NCBI GenBank assembly: GCA_963921195.1
Contig: OY992540.1
Coordinates: 77,241,337 to 77,305,336 of the forward strand
Reading direction: 5' to 3'
Source: Pegoplata infirma
Taxonomy: Eukaryota; Arthropoda; Insecta; Diptera; Anthomyiidae
Length of the DNA: 64,000 nucleotides
The notes under the pieces were generated by a model, which saw only the letters and a program-made list of their open reading frames with translations, had not been told where the DNA came from and ran no database searches. The position numbers and the translations under genes were made by a program. Positions 19,928 to 30,075 of this stretch are shown one piece after another (positions within the stretch are counted from its first letter, which is position 1; every line of letters begins with the position of its first letter).

Positions 19928-21234
19928 TGAGGCATTCCACACCAAATGTCCAGCGAAAAACATGTGTACCGTAAACTTCTGAATATGTTGTATGGATAGC
20001 CCTATATGGAACTTAGAAAATTGCGTTTTGGTTGTCCAATTTTTCAAAAACTGGGCTAAGGAGACGTGGTCAAATATTGGAAAAATGGTAAAATTTGTGG
20101 CGAGTTGCCTTGATTAAATATTTATCACATTAAAACGGAATTCACCACAATCTCAAAAATTTACATTCACATATAGTTTTTTTTATAAAAAAAATTTTTA
20201 TAAAAAAAACTGGCCACTTTTTTAAAAAATTTTTTTTTTTTAAAGTTTAGATGTTTGTCCATCCACACAAAAAATTGAGAAACGCGTTTTGTGTTTTTTT
20301 TTCGAGAAAATCGCATTTGAATTTTAAATTTCATAACAGTTTTGTAATTTGCTTGTATTTTCTTGTTTCAACAGAGCGTATGAGTAATATTTATGCAATT
20401 AATAATACTCATTCGCAACGTTAAAACAAGAAAATACAAGCAAATTACAAAATTGTTATGAAATTTAAAATTCAAATGCGATTTTCTCAAAAAAAAAAAA
20501 AACGAAAAACGCGTTTCTGAATTTTTTTGTGTGGATGGACAAACATCTAAACCAATGGTTCTCAACCTTTGATTCTCTCCCCACTGGGGGTAATTTGAAG
20601 GTTCCAGGGGGGCAACGAGCAAATTTTCAAGATTTTTTTTTTGTCAAATTAACTACAAAAATCTTGTTAATTTCTTAACATTTTTACTAAAAACTTATTT
20701 TAAATGCTTATTTTACAAAAACTTTGCTAAACAAGTAGTAATTTTTGATTAGAAACAAAAATTAGATAAACTAACAATTTTTTTCTTAGTGTAGTGTCCC
20801 ACCTACAATTTTTTTAACTTATAAGTGGGGCGTGGCGTAAAAAAGGTTGGGAACCATTGATCTAAACTTTAAAAAAAAATTGAAAAAAGTGGCCGGATTT
20901 TTGATAAATTGACCTTTTTAAAAAATGGAAAATTTCAGAACGGGGTCTGAAAATTTAAAAAAAAAAAATTGTAATCGATAGCCCATACAAAACTATATAA
21001 GAATGCAAATTTTTTAGATTGTGGTGCATTCCATTTTAATGTGATAAATATTTAATCAAGGCAACTCGCCACAAATTTGACCATTTTTCCAATATTTGAC
21101 CACGCCTCCTAATCCCAGCTTTTGAAAATTTGAAAACCAGAAACGCAATTTTCTTAGTTCCATATAGGGCTATCCAAACAACCTATACGGGACACATGTT
21201 TTCTGTAGCGGGATATTTGGTGTGGAATGCCTCA
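19928..21234. mobile_element. Foldback family A copy with nested hAT element
   Basis: Termini TGAGGCATTCCACACC and GGTGTGGAATGCCTCA with TA on both flanks (19926-19927, 21235-21236). Arms of about 480 bp meet at a centre of GCGTATGAGTAATATTTATGC / TACTCATTCGC near 20400. Removing the nested 20553-20859 element and its duplication leaves about 992 bp, the same as the 55593 copy. Confidence 0.85.
20553..20859. mobile_element. hAT-like MITE nested in family A, 307 bp
   Basis: Ends CAATGGTTCTCAACCTTT and AAAAGGTTGGGAACCATTG, a classical hAT terminus. Perfect 8-bp TSD ATCTAAAC (20545-20552, 20860-20867). The 55593 and 46525 copies give the empty site. Interior: GGGGGTAATTTG and GTGGGGCGTGGCG patches, no ORF. 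Confidence 0.92.
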
Positions 21235-21792
21235 TATTTGAAAATTTATCAAAATTTCTAAAACATATTAAGGAATGTTTGAAGTTTAATTGGACATTTC
21301 TTAAATATGAGGCATTCCACACCAAATGTTCAGCAAAAAAAAGTGATGTCGTGTCAATATGAAATCAATTGTAGAGTATTCGCCCTTAGGTCACTATTAA
21401 ATGACACAAATAAAATTTCAGTTTTTTTTTCAAAAAGTGGGCATGGTCAAATATTGAAAATATCTGATTTTTTTGCCTAATTGTAAGTACCTTTATTTAA
21501 ATATTTATGCAAACAAAAGTTTTTTTATATATTTTTGTATGGGCTATCGATTTAAAAAATAAAAATTGAAAAATTTTCAGAAGAAGTTTTGAATTTTTTA
21601 AATTTAAACTTAAACTTTATTTATTAAAAAAACATGCCACAATTTTATTTCTTTTTTAAATGTTTAAAAATTAGTTAAGGTGTATATCTATCTGTTCTGA
21701 AATTTTCAGAGATGTATTTTTCCCTCTTTTCGAGAAAAAAAAAATGTTGAACATTGCACTGTGCTTATAATTTACAATAATGGGGGTATATT

Positions 21793-22731
21793 TAGGCTGA
21801 CCATACGTACTGATTTGATCAGTACATGTTCTGATTTTTGATCACGTGAACTGATCAAAAGACGTTGTACTGATTTGTACTGATTTTTTGAAATATGTAC
21901 TGATTGTACTGATTTTTGAACATTTCAACATAAAAAATAATTTTGTTCGAAAATTTTATACAAAAACTTGAATTTCCATAAAATAAGTCACCGGAGTAGT
22001 TTTTTATAACTTAAGTATGACAATAGATAATTTGAGTTAAATCAGATCTAAAAAGTTTAGAGTTCGTGAATCAAGAGGTTTATTAACGCAAAAATATATC
22101 TGAGCATGAGGTTATTTTGATCCTATAAATATGAAAAGGTTTATATGAAAAGGCGCCCATTATCTTTGAGGTTTTCTAAACGAAAAGTTCACGGGATGAT
22201 ATATTTTTGTAAAGATAATGTAATTGCATCAATTCAAATGATACTGAGGTGTTCGATGAGGTAATGTCTTCAGAATTTATTGGACAAATCACTCAGAACA
22301 TCAGCCGCTATTTAAAAAACATGTGCTTTTTATCTGGGAAGTTTTATAAAAGTCAGAGTTATCAAAACTTATGGAAAAAAGTCCTCAGAATTTGTAGGGA
22401 TTTTCGTAATCTCAAAACCTGTGGGTTTTTGTTGGTTATAATTTCTGGACTGAAACGATCAAATTTTTTGCAAGATAACGACAACAGTTTAAGGCAGTTG
22501 TTTTTAAACCTTTGTTTTTAAACAGCTCTTTTCAAACAGTTGTTTTTAAACAGTTGTTTTTACCGAAATACTAATTGCCCCAAGTTTGTTAGTTTAACCG
22601 AATTTTTTTGAGTGCTGAAAAAATTATCAGTGTTTTGCCATAGAAAAGAGTTTTTAGAGAGATATTTCACGAAAATATTAACGTAAAAGCTTGGGCGTAC
22701 TGATTTGAGTTCAGAAAAAATGGTCACCCTA
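21793..22731. mobile_element. hAT-like element, 939 bp, no transposase
   Basis: Ends TAGGCTGACCAT and ATGGTCACCCTA with a perfect 8-bp TSD GGTATATT (21785-21792, 22732-22739). The left end is packed with GTACTGATTTGATCAGTAC-like repeats. TAGGGTGACCA-type ends are common in hAT elements. The longest internal frame (22249-22521) has no recognisable domain. Confidence 0.9.
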
Positions 22732-22783
22732 GGTATATTACGTATGCGAATGAGTAATATTAACTCTTAAAAAACATTTAAAA

Positions 22784-23039
22784 TAGAGATGTTTTCGTGG
22801 GTGAGTTTTTTTAAGACGATCACGCACGCTCACGAAGGAAAAGTTTTAATCACGCACGATTTTAATTTTCCTCACGTTCACGTACGCTCACGTGAGTAGA
22901 AAAAATGTTGTCACGGGCACGATACTCACGTGAGCGTGGCTAAGCTTGAGCAAAATAAATGATCATGCGTGATTAAAATAATTTCTTTGGTGAGAGTGCG
23001 TGATGGTAAAAAAAAAACTTACCCACGATCACATCTCTA
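22784..23039. mobile_element. Third TCACG-rich MITE at the centre of a foldback
   Basis: Ends TAGAGATG and CATCTCTA; interior inverted CACGCACGCTCACG / GTGAGCGTGG blocks. The flanks are ATTTAAAA and TTTTAAAT, so a TSD cannot be separated from the surrounding palindrome. Confidence 0.65.
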
Positions 23040-23350
23040 TTTTAAATGTTTTTTAAAAGCTAATATTACTCATTCGCATATGTTATATACCCCATTATTG
23101 TAAATTATTAGCATAGTGCAATGTTCAACATTTTTTTTCTCGAAAACAAGGCAAAAAACCTCTCTGAAAATTTCAGAACAGATAGATAGATATACACCTT
23201 AACTATTTTTTAAACATGTAAAAAAAAATAAAATTGTGGCATGTTTTTTGATATAAAAAGTTTAAATTTAAATTTAAAATATTCAAAACTTCTTCTGAAA
23301 ATTTTCCAATTTTTATTATTTTAATCGATAAACCATACAAAAATCTATAA

Positions 23351-23805
23351 TACTATGTTCAGATTGGCCTCGAAACCGCGTTGAAAACTCGTATTTTAAA
23401 TTTAAAAACTTTACTGTTCACACCCAATAATTTTGACACTTACCTGGGTTTCGGAAACTATCACAAAAAAAATATTTTTATAAACTAATTTAACTATATA
23501 GAAATTATTTTGTACACGGTTAAATTTTATTTTTATTCCAAATAATTAAATATTTTACAGAAATTTTATAAATAAATTGATTTATTTATTTTTTTATTTT
23601 TGGCATTTTCCCATTTTCTCTATTTTTCATTGTAGCACAGTGGTAAAAATATGTAAAATTATGAAATTTAAAAGGTTTCAATCGTACTTTCGTTGAAACC
23701 TCACTACAAAAAGCTTTCAATTTGTAAGGGAAAATACGTATTTTCAAATGAGGTTTGGCACGAAACCTCGTTAAACGGGGTTTCGAGGCCAATCTGAACG
23801 TACTA
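23351..23805. mobile_element. TAA-flanked element of family Z, 455 bp
   Basis: Ends TACTATGTTCAGATTGGCC and GGCCAATCTGAACGTACTA, each flanked by TAA (23348-23350, 23806-23808). Contains the GGTTTCGAGG/CCTCGAAACC hairpin. All three copies in the window (18579, 23351, 63607) are preceded by TAA, which suggests a 3-bp PIF/Harbinger-type target. Confidence 0.75.
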
Positions 23806-24329
23806 TAAAAAACGTTTATTTTAAAGACATCACTGTGTTTCATTTTATTGGCATAAATATTGAAATAAAGTTACTTAGACAAAAAAATTTTTCAATTTTT
23901 GACCATGCCTCCAAGGCCCACTTTTTTAAAAATCTTAAATTTTATTTTTGTTATTTAATAGTGCCCTAAGGGGGAATACTTTGCAAATAATATCCTATTG
24001 AAACCACCATGGCTTTTCTGTAGTGGAACAGTTGGTGTGAAATGACTCATAGACATATTTGGAATTTTCTGAAATAAATTTGAATGTAAGCGGTCCGTTT
24101 TTTAAATGAAGTTTAATTTTTTGAAACGTATTACTTACAATTTTTTTTTAAATATATAAAATTCTTACTAAGCAAAAATTGATTTAATGTTTCCCGTTAT
24201 CAGGTCGAAAATAGGTATCGATTTTTTGCATTAGTAAGCGAGATTCGCAATATGCAAAATATTGACTGATCCTATTGTGCAATAATGCGGTATATAACGT
24301 AGGCGTATGAATAATAAATACACTTAAGC

Positions 24330-24815
24330 AAAATCATAGATGGGACTAATTAATTAAAGGGACCAATTAATTGATGGTTTAATTACCATTTAATTGAATA
24401 AAAAACTTAATTTTTTTTTCATTGCCATTGACTTAATCGCATCAATTAACAAAATAATTACCATTAGTAAAAGTCGTCACAATATTGTCAAAATCGTTGT
24501 TTTTTGTTATTTTGTATTTTAATTTTTCACATTTTATAAACCAAACATACGTTGATTGCCTTTGTATTACACAATATTTTATTTTTTTTTGCGTTTGACT
24601 TTACCATTTTCATATTTTTGAAAAAACATACTTTGATGTTTAAATTTATAACTTTTTTAAAAAACAAAACTGTGCAAACCAATAGCTTTGAAACCAATTA
24701 TAATTGGTGCATTTCATTACCATTGGACATTATTTTTTTCAATTGAAAAAATTTAATTACCATTAAATGGTAAGGAAATTTTTTTCATTATCATTGATAG
24801 TCACTGTTAAAATCC
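24330..24815. repeat. AATTACCATTTAAT-rich repeat
   Basis: TTAATTACCATTTAATTG occurs near 24370, with the inverse and variants near 24750. Possible ends (TAGATGGGAC, AATCCCTA) look hAT-like, but no TSD was found. Confidence 0.4.
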
Positions 24816-25360
24816 CTACTTTTTAAAATAAATTTCCTGGTTTGGCAACTCTGAATTTAAATGAGTACAACACACTCATACCTATACAATTATTATTTTT
24901 TCTTCTTGAACTTGATTCGTTGTCATTCAATGAAAAAATTAAGTAAACAATTAGTTTTTCTTTTAAAAATTGTATTAATAGAAAAAATAATAAATTTTTG
25001 TTTTAATAAATATTAAAAAAAAAATTGAATTTATTTTAATTGAATAAAATTTAATATAGTTTCACTTTTCGCCTATTTAAAAAAAAAATTAACTCAATTA
25101 AACTCACACTAACACACTTCTATCTCTTTTCTGCTCTTTTTATTGTCTCTTGTTTTCAAATTGTTGCTTTGTACTATATTTCTTTTATTTACAATCAGCT
25201 GATGAGTTTTTTTTTTAAATAAAAAATAAAACTTTTTTGTTTGTAAATAACTTTTAGTTTATAAATAAACAAATATTTGTATCTACTATGATGGTTTTTA
25301 TTTACTATTATTTTTATTTAGTTTGTTTTTTATTTAAAAAAATATTTAAATTTTACTTAC
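24816..25360. other. Apparently unique region inside or beside bbx
   Basis: No repeat copies in the window. Holds pyrimidine-rich stretches (TCTATCTCTTTTCTGCTC) and an ATCAGCTGAT E-box-like palindrome near 25196. Confidence 0.35.
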
Positions 25361-25470
25361 AGTTGTGTTGATATGTTGATGATGTCAAATTTAATTCAAC
25401 TCTAATAAAAAGAAAACAAAATTGCAAAGCAATTCACTTCACAAATTTATTGAACGCTCACTCAATTAGT
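25361..25470 (-). other. Candidate first (non-coding) exon of bbx
   Basis: On the minus strand about 110 bases of unique sequence end in CACAACT/GTAAGT, a consensus donor (GT at 25360-25359). They lie 30 bases downstream of a TATA box at 25503-25497. It could splice to the acceptor at 11629, which would make the upstream intron nearly 14 kb. The start coordinate is estimated from the TATA box. No transcript evidence. Confidence 0.35.
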
Positions 25471-25496
25471 CTAGTCGTTTCTCTTGTACTTGGCGA

Positions 25497-25503
25497 TTTT
25501 ATA
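25497..25503 (-). promoter_or_regulatory. Candidate TATA box (TATAAAA)
   Basis: TATAAAA on the minus strand inside TTTTATAAAATCGCC, about 30 bases before the proposed start of the leader exon. TATAAAA is common by chance in such AT-rich DNA, so support rests on its position. Confidence 0.3.
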
Positions 25504-25663
25504 AAATACATGCCAGAGTCGCCATTTTAATTTTATTTTTTTTATTATTATTTGTGTCGCCATTTTTTAAACAGGGATTTTAAAACCTCCCATTTCCCCC
25601 TTTAACCCTCTCAAGACAGCACCTAAAAAACGTAAATCCTAGATTTTAGTCCTCTATAACATA

Positions 25664-26350
25664 TGAGGCATTCCACACCAAATGTCCAGCGAAAAAAAAC
25701 ATGTATACTCTAGATTTTTGGAATAGGTTGTATGGAAAGCCCTATATGGAACTAAGAAAATTGCGTTTTTGGTTTTTAAATTTTTCAAAAACTGGGCTTA
25801 GGAGGCGTGGTCAAATATTGGAAAAATGGTAAAATTTGTGTCGAGTTGCCTTGTTTAAATATTTATCAAATTAAAACGGAATGCACCACAACCCCAAAAA
25901 TTTACATTCTTGTATAGTTTTGTATGGGCTATCGACTTCAGTTTTTTGTTTGGAAAATTTTCATAACCCATTCTGAAATTTTTCATTTTTTAAAAAACTT
26001 AATTTATCAAAAATCCGGCCACTTTTGTTGATTTTTCTAAATTTTTTTTTATTAAGTTTATCCACACAAAAAAAAAATCAGACATATATTCTTCGTTTAT
26101 TTCGAGAAAATCGCATTTGAATTTTGAAATTCATAACAATTTAGTAATTTGCTTGTATTTTCTTGTTTAAACATAGCGTATGAGTAACATTTATGCAAAT
26201 ATTTAATACTCATTCGCTACGTCGAAACAAATCCATACAAGCAAATTACAAAATTGTTATAAAATTTAATATTCAAATACGATTTTCTCGATAAGAAACG
26301 AAAAACTCATGTCTGAATTTTTTTGTGTAGATAGACAAACATCTAAATAG
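25664..26350. mobile_element. Foldback family A copy, right part missing
   Basis: Left terminus TGAGGCATTCCACACC after TA; centre GCGTATGAGTAACATTTATGC near 26175; right arm runs only to ACATCTAAATA, where the 26351 hAT element inserted. The rest of the right arm is not found after that element, so it was deleted. Confidence 0.8.
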
Positions 26351-27557
26351 TAGGGTATTCAATCGATTAACCGTTAATCGGTTAACCGATTAATTTTGGT
26401 CGATTAACTGTTCGAATAATTTAAAATTGCCAATTTTCAAATAACAAATAAACCGATTAATTTGTGTCGATTAACCGATTAACCGAAATTTCTTTTTTTT
26501 AAGTACTTTTGGTTATTTTTTGCTGTTTAAGGTTCTGCAAATTACGGTTCTGCTTAAAGAAGTTAGGGTATAAACAAATTAATCAAACTCTCTTTTATCA
26601 ATGTGTAAAATTGTCGTCAAGAAAATATTTTATCGAGGCCCTAAAAATTTATTTCGGCTTAAAAAAAATTTAACTTAATATACATTTCCAGCACAATAGA
26701 TTTTTCTAATAGTTTTTCATGCGCGTAATCTGAATCTGGCCTTAGAACTGATCTATCTCATATCTAAAAAAGTGAGTCCAGTTTCCAACTATTAATTGGT
26801 AAATTTATACAAATTCAAATAAATTACTACTATAAATTGTGTAAATTTTCAATAATTTTAAGTAGAATTACGCAATTTGTGTAAATTTACTCAATTATAG
26901 TAGGAAACTGAAATCATTTTAATTAGAGTGGGAATTTACTCAGATTTTCGTAATGTTCGCGACCATATAAAACCGCGAAATATTTTTAGATGTGAAAATA
27001 GTTTAGCACATCTGAAAAAATACTTTTGGAATCCTTTAAATATCTTTTTTAATCACGGAGATATTGACCGATGAAATTATTACAATTTTAGCACTAAAAA
27101 TAAAAGAAAACAAATTTGGAAACCAAACAATTTTTTAAAATATTTTTGGGGCAATTTTTCTTTTTATAAAAATAGCTTTATTTTTTTGGCATTTTTTCGC
27201 ATTAAATTAGGGCCAAATTTAACATTTAATTATGAGGTGATATTTTTCACGTTGGTGTCATTTTGGATTGGGTCATTTTTCAGGATGCCATACAAAAATT
27301 ATTTATTTGGGCTGAGATTGTTGGGGGTATTTGAAGCTTTGGCATAGCGGATGTAGATTTCTTACTTGTTTATAATAAAATTTTTAAAAGTACATACAAT
27401 CCGTGGTTTTATATTCAATTTAAATTTTAAATTAATATTATTCGGTTAATCGAATAATTCAAATTTAACCGATTATTAACCGATTAATTCTCAACCCCGA
27501 TTAATTATTTGCTCGATTAACCGATTAAACAAAAACCTCGATTAATTGAATACCCTA
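26351..27557. mobile_element. hAT-like element rich in ATTAACCGATTAA, 1,207 bp
   Basis: Ends TAGGGTATTCAATCGATTAA and TTAATTGAATACCCTA. TSD CTAAATAG / CTAAATAC (26343-26350, 27558-27565; 7 of 8). Near both ends the motif CGATTAACCG and its complement recur many times. Interior has no coding frame. Confidence 0.85.
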
Positions 27558-27649
27558 CTAAATACCTTCCTTGTTGTTGTTGAAGTAGCGTCCACTGGAA
27601 TTTTACCATGCATGTACAAAAGAAGTGTTAGCAGTAAGTTAATTTAAAA

Positions 27650-28655
27650 TAAATATAAGTTTTCGTTATGGGATGGGGAAAGGAAGGCGAAAATTGAGGA
27701 ACCGAGCTGCCTCGACTGGATTGGTCCACAATGACAAGGGCGACAGTGTAGTGGGCCGGAGCGGTCACGCGAAAAGGTGAGCGGTGTCATGGGGTGCAGA
27801 GTTAAAGAGAGGGCAAGTGTTCGAGACGTCCACGTGAACTCTGGCCAGGTAACTATTTAACCCCCTAGAGTAACCTGACCTGAGTTGTAGCCATGGCCTT
27901 ATGCGGCATGCTCTTTCCGATTCGGAAAGAGGAGAATGCCTGCCACCTAATACGACATTGCCCCTCATTGTCCCTTCTCGTAGCGTAGGTCAGACTTCAC
28001 TTGTCTCACCTCCGGTGCCGACGTCCCTACGACGCTAGCATGGTTGGTGTGCTCAGTCATATAGCACCCAAGCATGAATTTCCGGTTGAGAAGGGAACAC
28101 TGGCTCCGAACGTGCAGGATTTTGTAGGTGTTCTTCAGATGCCATTGAGTGACATCCTGTAACCTCCCTGAAGTCCGTGTTTTGCACCGTATGTTTTCTC
28201 CAATGTGTGTAGCTAACGGACGGCTTTGCACGTCGTCAGAATCGTCTCCTTATATTTGCCCCAGCTGCTGCCCTTTCACCCGTTATCTCTTCAGCATGCC
28301 TTACGAACATAAAAAGACTATCAAAGTGAACATCAAGAATCTTGTGGTTTTTCATCGTGGAAACTCTCTGTCCACTTATGTGGATATTGAGTTCCCTGGT
28401 AACCTCTTTAGCCCACGTGATGAATAGTGTGGCCGTCGACTTGGGTGTCGAGGTTCCTATCTGCAAGTTTCGCAGGGTTGGCGGATGGCTATTCCGCTGT
28501 TCCCCCAGGGCTTCGATATCCCTGCCTATGCACGGAATTGAGTTTCAGTCCTTGGGGTGGGGATTTTGGAGATATAGATATTAATCAGGATGGGGGAAAG
28601 TACCCCGCCCTGGGGAACACCCTGTTTGTTTCTCCTAAATCCCGACTTGTTTATG
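27650..28655 (-). pseudogene. Reverse transcriptase carboxyl part and LINE tail, frameshifted
   Basis: Begins with KQGVPQGGVLSPILINIYIS (LINE RT domain 4). The catalytic YADD segment is not recognisable. It continues with RNLQIGTSTPKSTATLF, KNHKILDVHFDSL and, near the end, CPLFNSAPHDTAHLF and LSPLSLWTNPVEAARFLNF, the CCHC-like carboxyl tail of Jockey-clade ORF2. Several frameshifts and stops make it non-functional. Confidence 0.85.
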
Positions 28656-28855
28656 TATTAGTGACGGCACGCGCGTGTGACTTTTGACGTTTCATACAAA
28701 ACGTAAGCAAACAACGAAAATACAGATGCAAAAGCTCACACGTACAGGCACACGTATTCTAGGCAGAGTAGTAAATTTAGTAGTATTTTGTATGCGTCCA
28801 TATTGAAAGTACCAAAATAAGCACTCGTGTTGCATGTCTATATGGTCTGTGCTTG
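28655..28855 (+). repeat. Copy of GTGACGGCACG repeat (pair with 29068)
   Basis: Shares ATTAGTGAC[G/A]GCAC, TTTTGACGTTTCATACAAAA, GCTCACACGTACAGGCACAC and terminal TCTGTGC with the 29022-29268 element. It interrupts the LINE. Confidence 0.65.
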
Positions 28856-28859
28856 GAGC

Positions 28860-28977
28860 CTCTGAACTCTACATATGACTGCCTCCCAGCCAAGTGTTCG
28901 CCAACCATTTTTGTGGGCGTTTGGGAATGTAGAGTCGTATAGGTCTAGCAATATCTTCGTGTGGCAGACCGTGTCTC
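28860..28977 (-). pseudogene. Reverse transcriptase fragment (middle palm)
   Basis: In shifting frames this gives KWLANTWLGG and, equivalent to the usual GRQSYVEFRGSK, a degraded version. Bounded by the nested CACAGAC element on one side and a short repeat on the other. Confidence 0.6.
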
Positions 28978-29021
28978 CACAGACTAATACAGACTCGACA
29001 TAAGTGACAGGTGCCAAAAAA

Positions 29022-29268
29022 GCACAGTACATGAGTAGTAGGTTCACAGAGGTGCATTTGATGCGTGTAAGTATTAGTGACAGCACACGGTGTAACTTTT
29101 GACGTTTCATACAAAACGTAAACAAACAACATAAATACATACACAAAAGCTCACACGTACAGGCACACATACAGTAGGCAGCGATGATAATTCTGTACTA
29201 AAAACCATACCACCATATTGGAAAGTACGCAATTAGCATCAGTGTTTGCATACTAGTCTGTACTGTGC
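29022..29268. mobile_element. Nested element with GCACAGTAC ends, 247 bp
   Basis: Ends GCACAGTAC and GTACTGTGC flanked by A6 on each side. The 58777 copy has the uninterrupted CAAAAAAGTATTC site. Shares its core with 28655-28855. Confidence 0.7.
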
Positions 29269-29347
29269 AAAAAAGTATTCTTTAACCATATGGTTAATAT
29301 TTTCAAATTATTCTACGAATTAGGTTAGAAAGAGAAAACTTATGTAA

Positions 29348-29511
29348 GAGAATAATCACAATTGGAGCGGGATGCGTTTTTCCGCAACTGTTCACATACG
29401 TTTAATATGACAACGAAATTCCGCCGCGTTTTACCGCCAAACTAGATTCAATTCTATTTTTATGAGGAAAATTGCGTTTTTCCGCTTCCCGCTCCAATTG
29501 TGATTATTCTC
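29348..29511. mobile_element. Harbinger-like MITE, 164 bp, copy 1
   Basis: Ends GAGAATAATCACAATTGGAGC and its complement; TAA duplicated (29345-29347, 29512-29514). Near-palindromic. The 58777 element provides the empty site. Second copy at 54530. Confidence 0.88.
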
Positions 29512-29760
29512 TAACGCGCCATAAGAAAAATGGATGCCAGATCGGTTTTTGTTGTTTCACTCACTCCTAAGTCGTAGAAAGTGTTGCCATGTTAGCGAAA
29601 AAAGGAGTAAAAACCTCTGTGTTTTCTCCTAAAATCGCTTAGTTTTTCCCCATTTTTTCTTATAAAACTCTTCTGTCGAGTCTGTATTTAGTCTGTGGTG
29701 TCGCTAAATAGAGCTACCACTATGGTCCTCCCCTGTGGGCGCTAACTAAGTACTAAGGCC

Positions 29761-30057
29761 CTAAACGAAAGTCATGTCTGCCATAGGGAGATTCTCCCTA
29801 AGCAAAGGGAGAAGGTCCGATTCCAGGACCTTAGCCACTGGATACAGTAGGGTTATAGGCCTGTATGAGCTCCCCAGGTTAATGGGTAGCCATGGTTTGG
29901 GAACGGGAATAATCTTGCCAAGCTTCCATATATCTGGAATCTCCCAGGTGTTGACACACAAGCTAATGATTTCTGCCATTTAAGCCCCACCTGTTTGAGC
30001 ATAATCGTTGCAAGACCATCGGTACCTATTGCCGTGGAGGCTTTCGCTTTCCTGATG
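29761..30057 (-). pseudogene. Reverse transcriptase fragment, domains 0-2
   Basis: Reads KASTAIGTDGLATIMLKQVG, then after a stop or frameshift IPDIWKLGKIIPVPKP and NLGSSYRPITLLYPVAK, the conserved start of the LINE fingers/palm region. It ends in frame at TAG near 29761. Pseudogene by disruption. Confidence 0.85.
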
Positions 30058-30075
30058 ACACTAAATTCGTTGTAC

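Larger units (their letters stand above)
21308..24049. mobile_element. Foldback family A' copy (2.7 kb) with three nested insertions
   Basis: Ends TGAGGCATTCCACACC and GGTGTGAAATGACTCA with TA flanks. AACATTGCACTGTGC (left arm, 21750s) pairs with ATAGTGCAATGTT (right arm, 23111-23125). Nested inside are a hAT element (21793-22731), a TCACG MITE at the centre (22784-23039) and family Z (23351-23805). Confidence 0.8.
28978..29697. mobile_element. CACAGAC-ended transposon with 7-bp TSD, carrying two nested elements
   Basis: Ends CACAGACTAATACAGACTCG and CGAGTCTGTATTTAGTCTGTG. TSD GTGTCTC / GTGTCGC (28971-28977, 29698-29704; 6 of 7). The simple copy at 58777-59065 shows that 29022-29268 and 29348-29511 are later insertions. 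No transposase. Confidence 0.8.
27640..30075 (-). mobile_element. Decayed Jockey-clade LINE, ORF2 remains, split by insertions
   Basis: Minus-strand fragments of one reverse transcriptase appear in order: 30057-29755, 28975-28860 and about 28650-27650, followed by an AT-rich tail. The pieces are separated by the 28978-29697 transposon and a 28655-28855 repeat. Base composition is clearly more GC-rich than the surroundings. The 5' half of the element, including the endonuclease, is absent. Confidence 0.82.

Noticed and set aside
22249..22521. 90-codon frame inside the 21793 hAT element as a transposase remnant
   Set aside because: No DDE, BED or dimerisation motif could be recognised.
24330..24815. 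hAT element with TAGATGGG / AATCCCTA ends
   Set aside because: The ends match poorly and the flanks show no 8-bp duplication.
28838..29170. Minus-strand frames with Cys-rich translations
   Set aside because: They cross from decayed reverse transcriptase into transposon sequence and do not match either.
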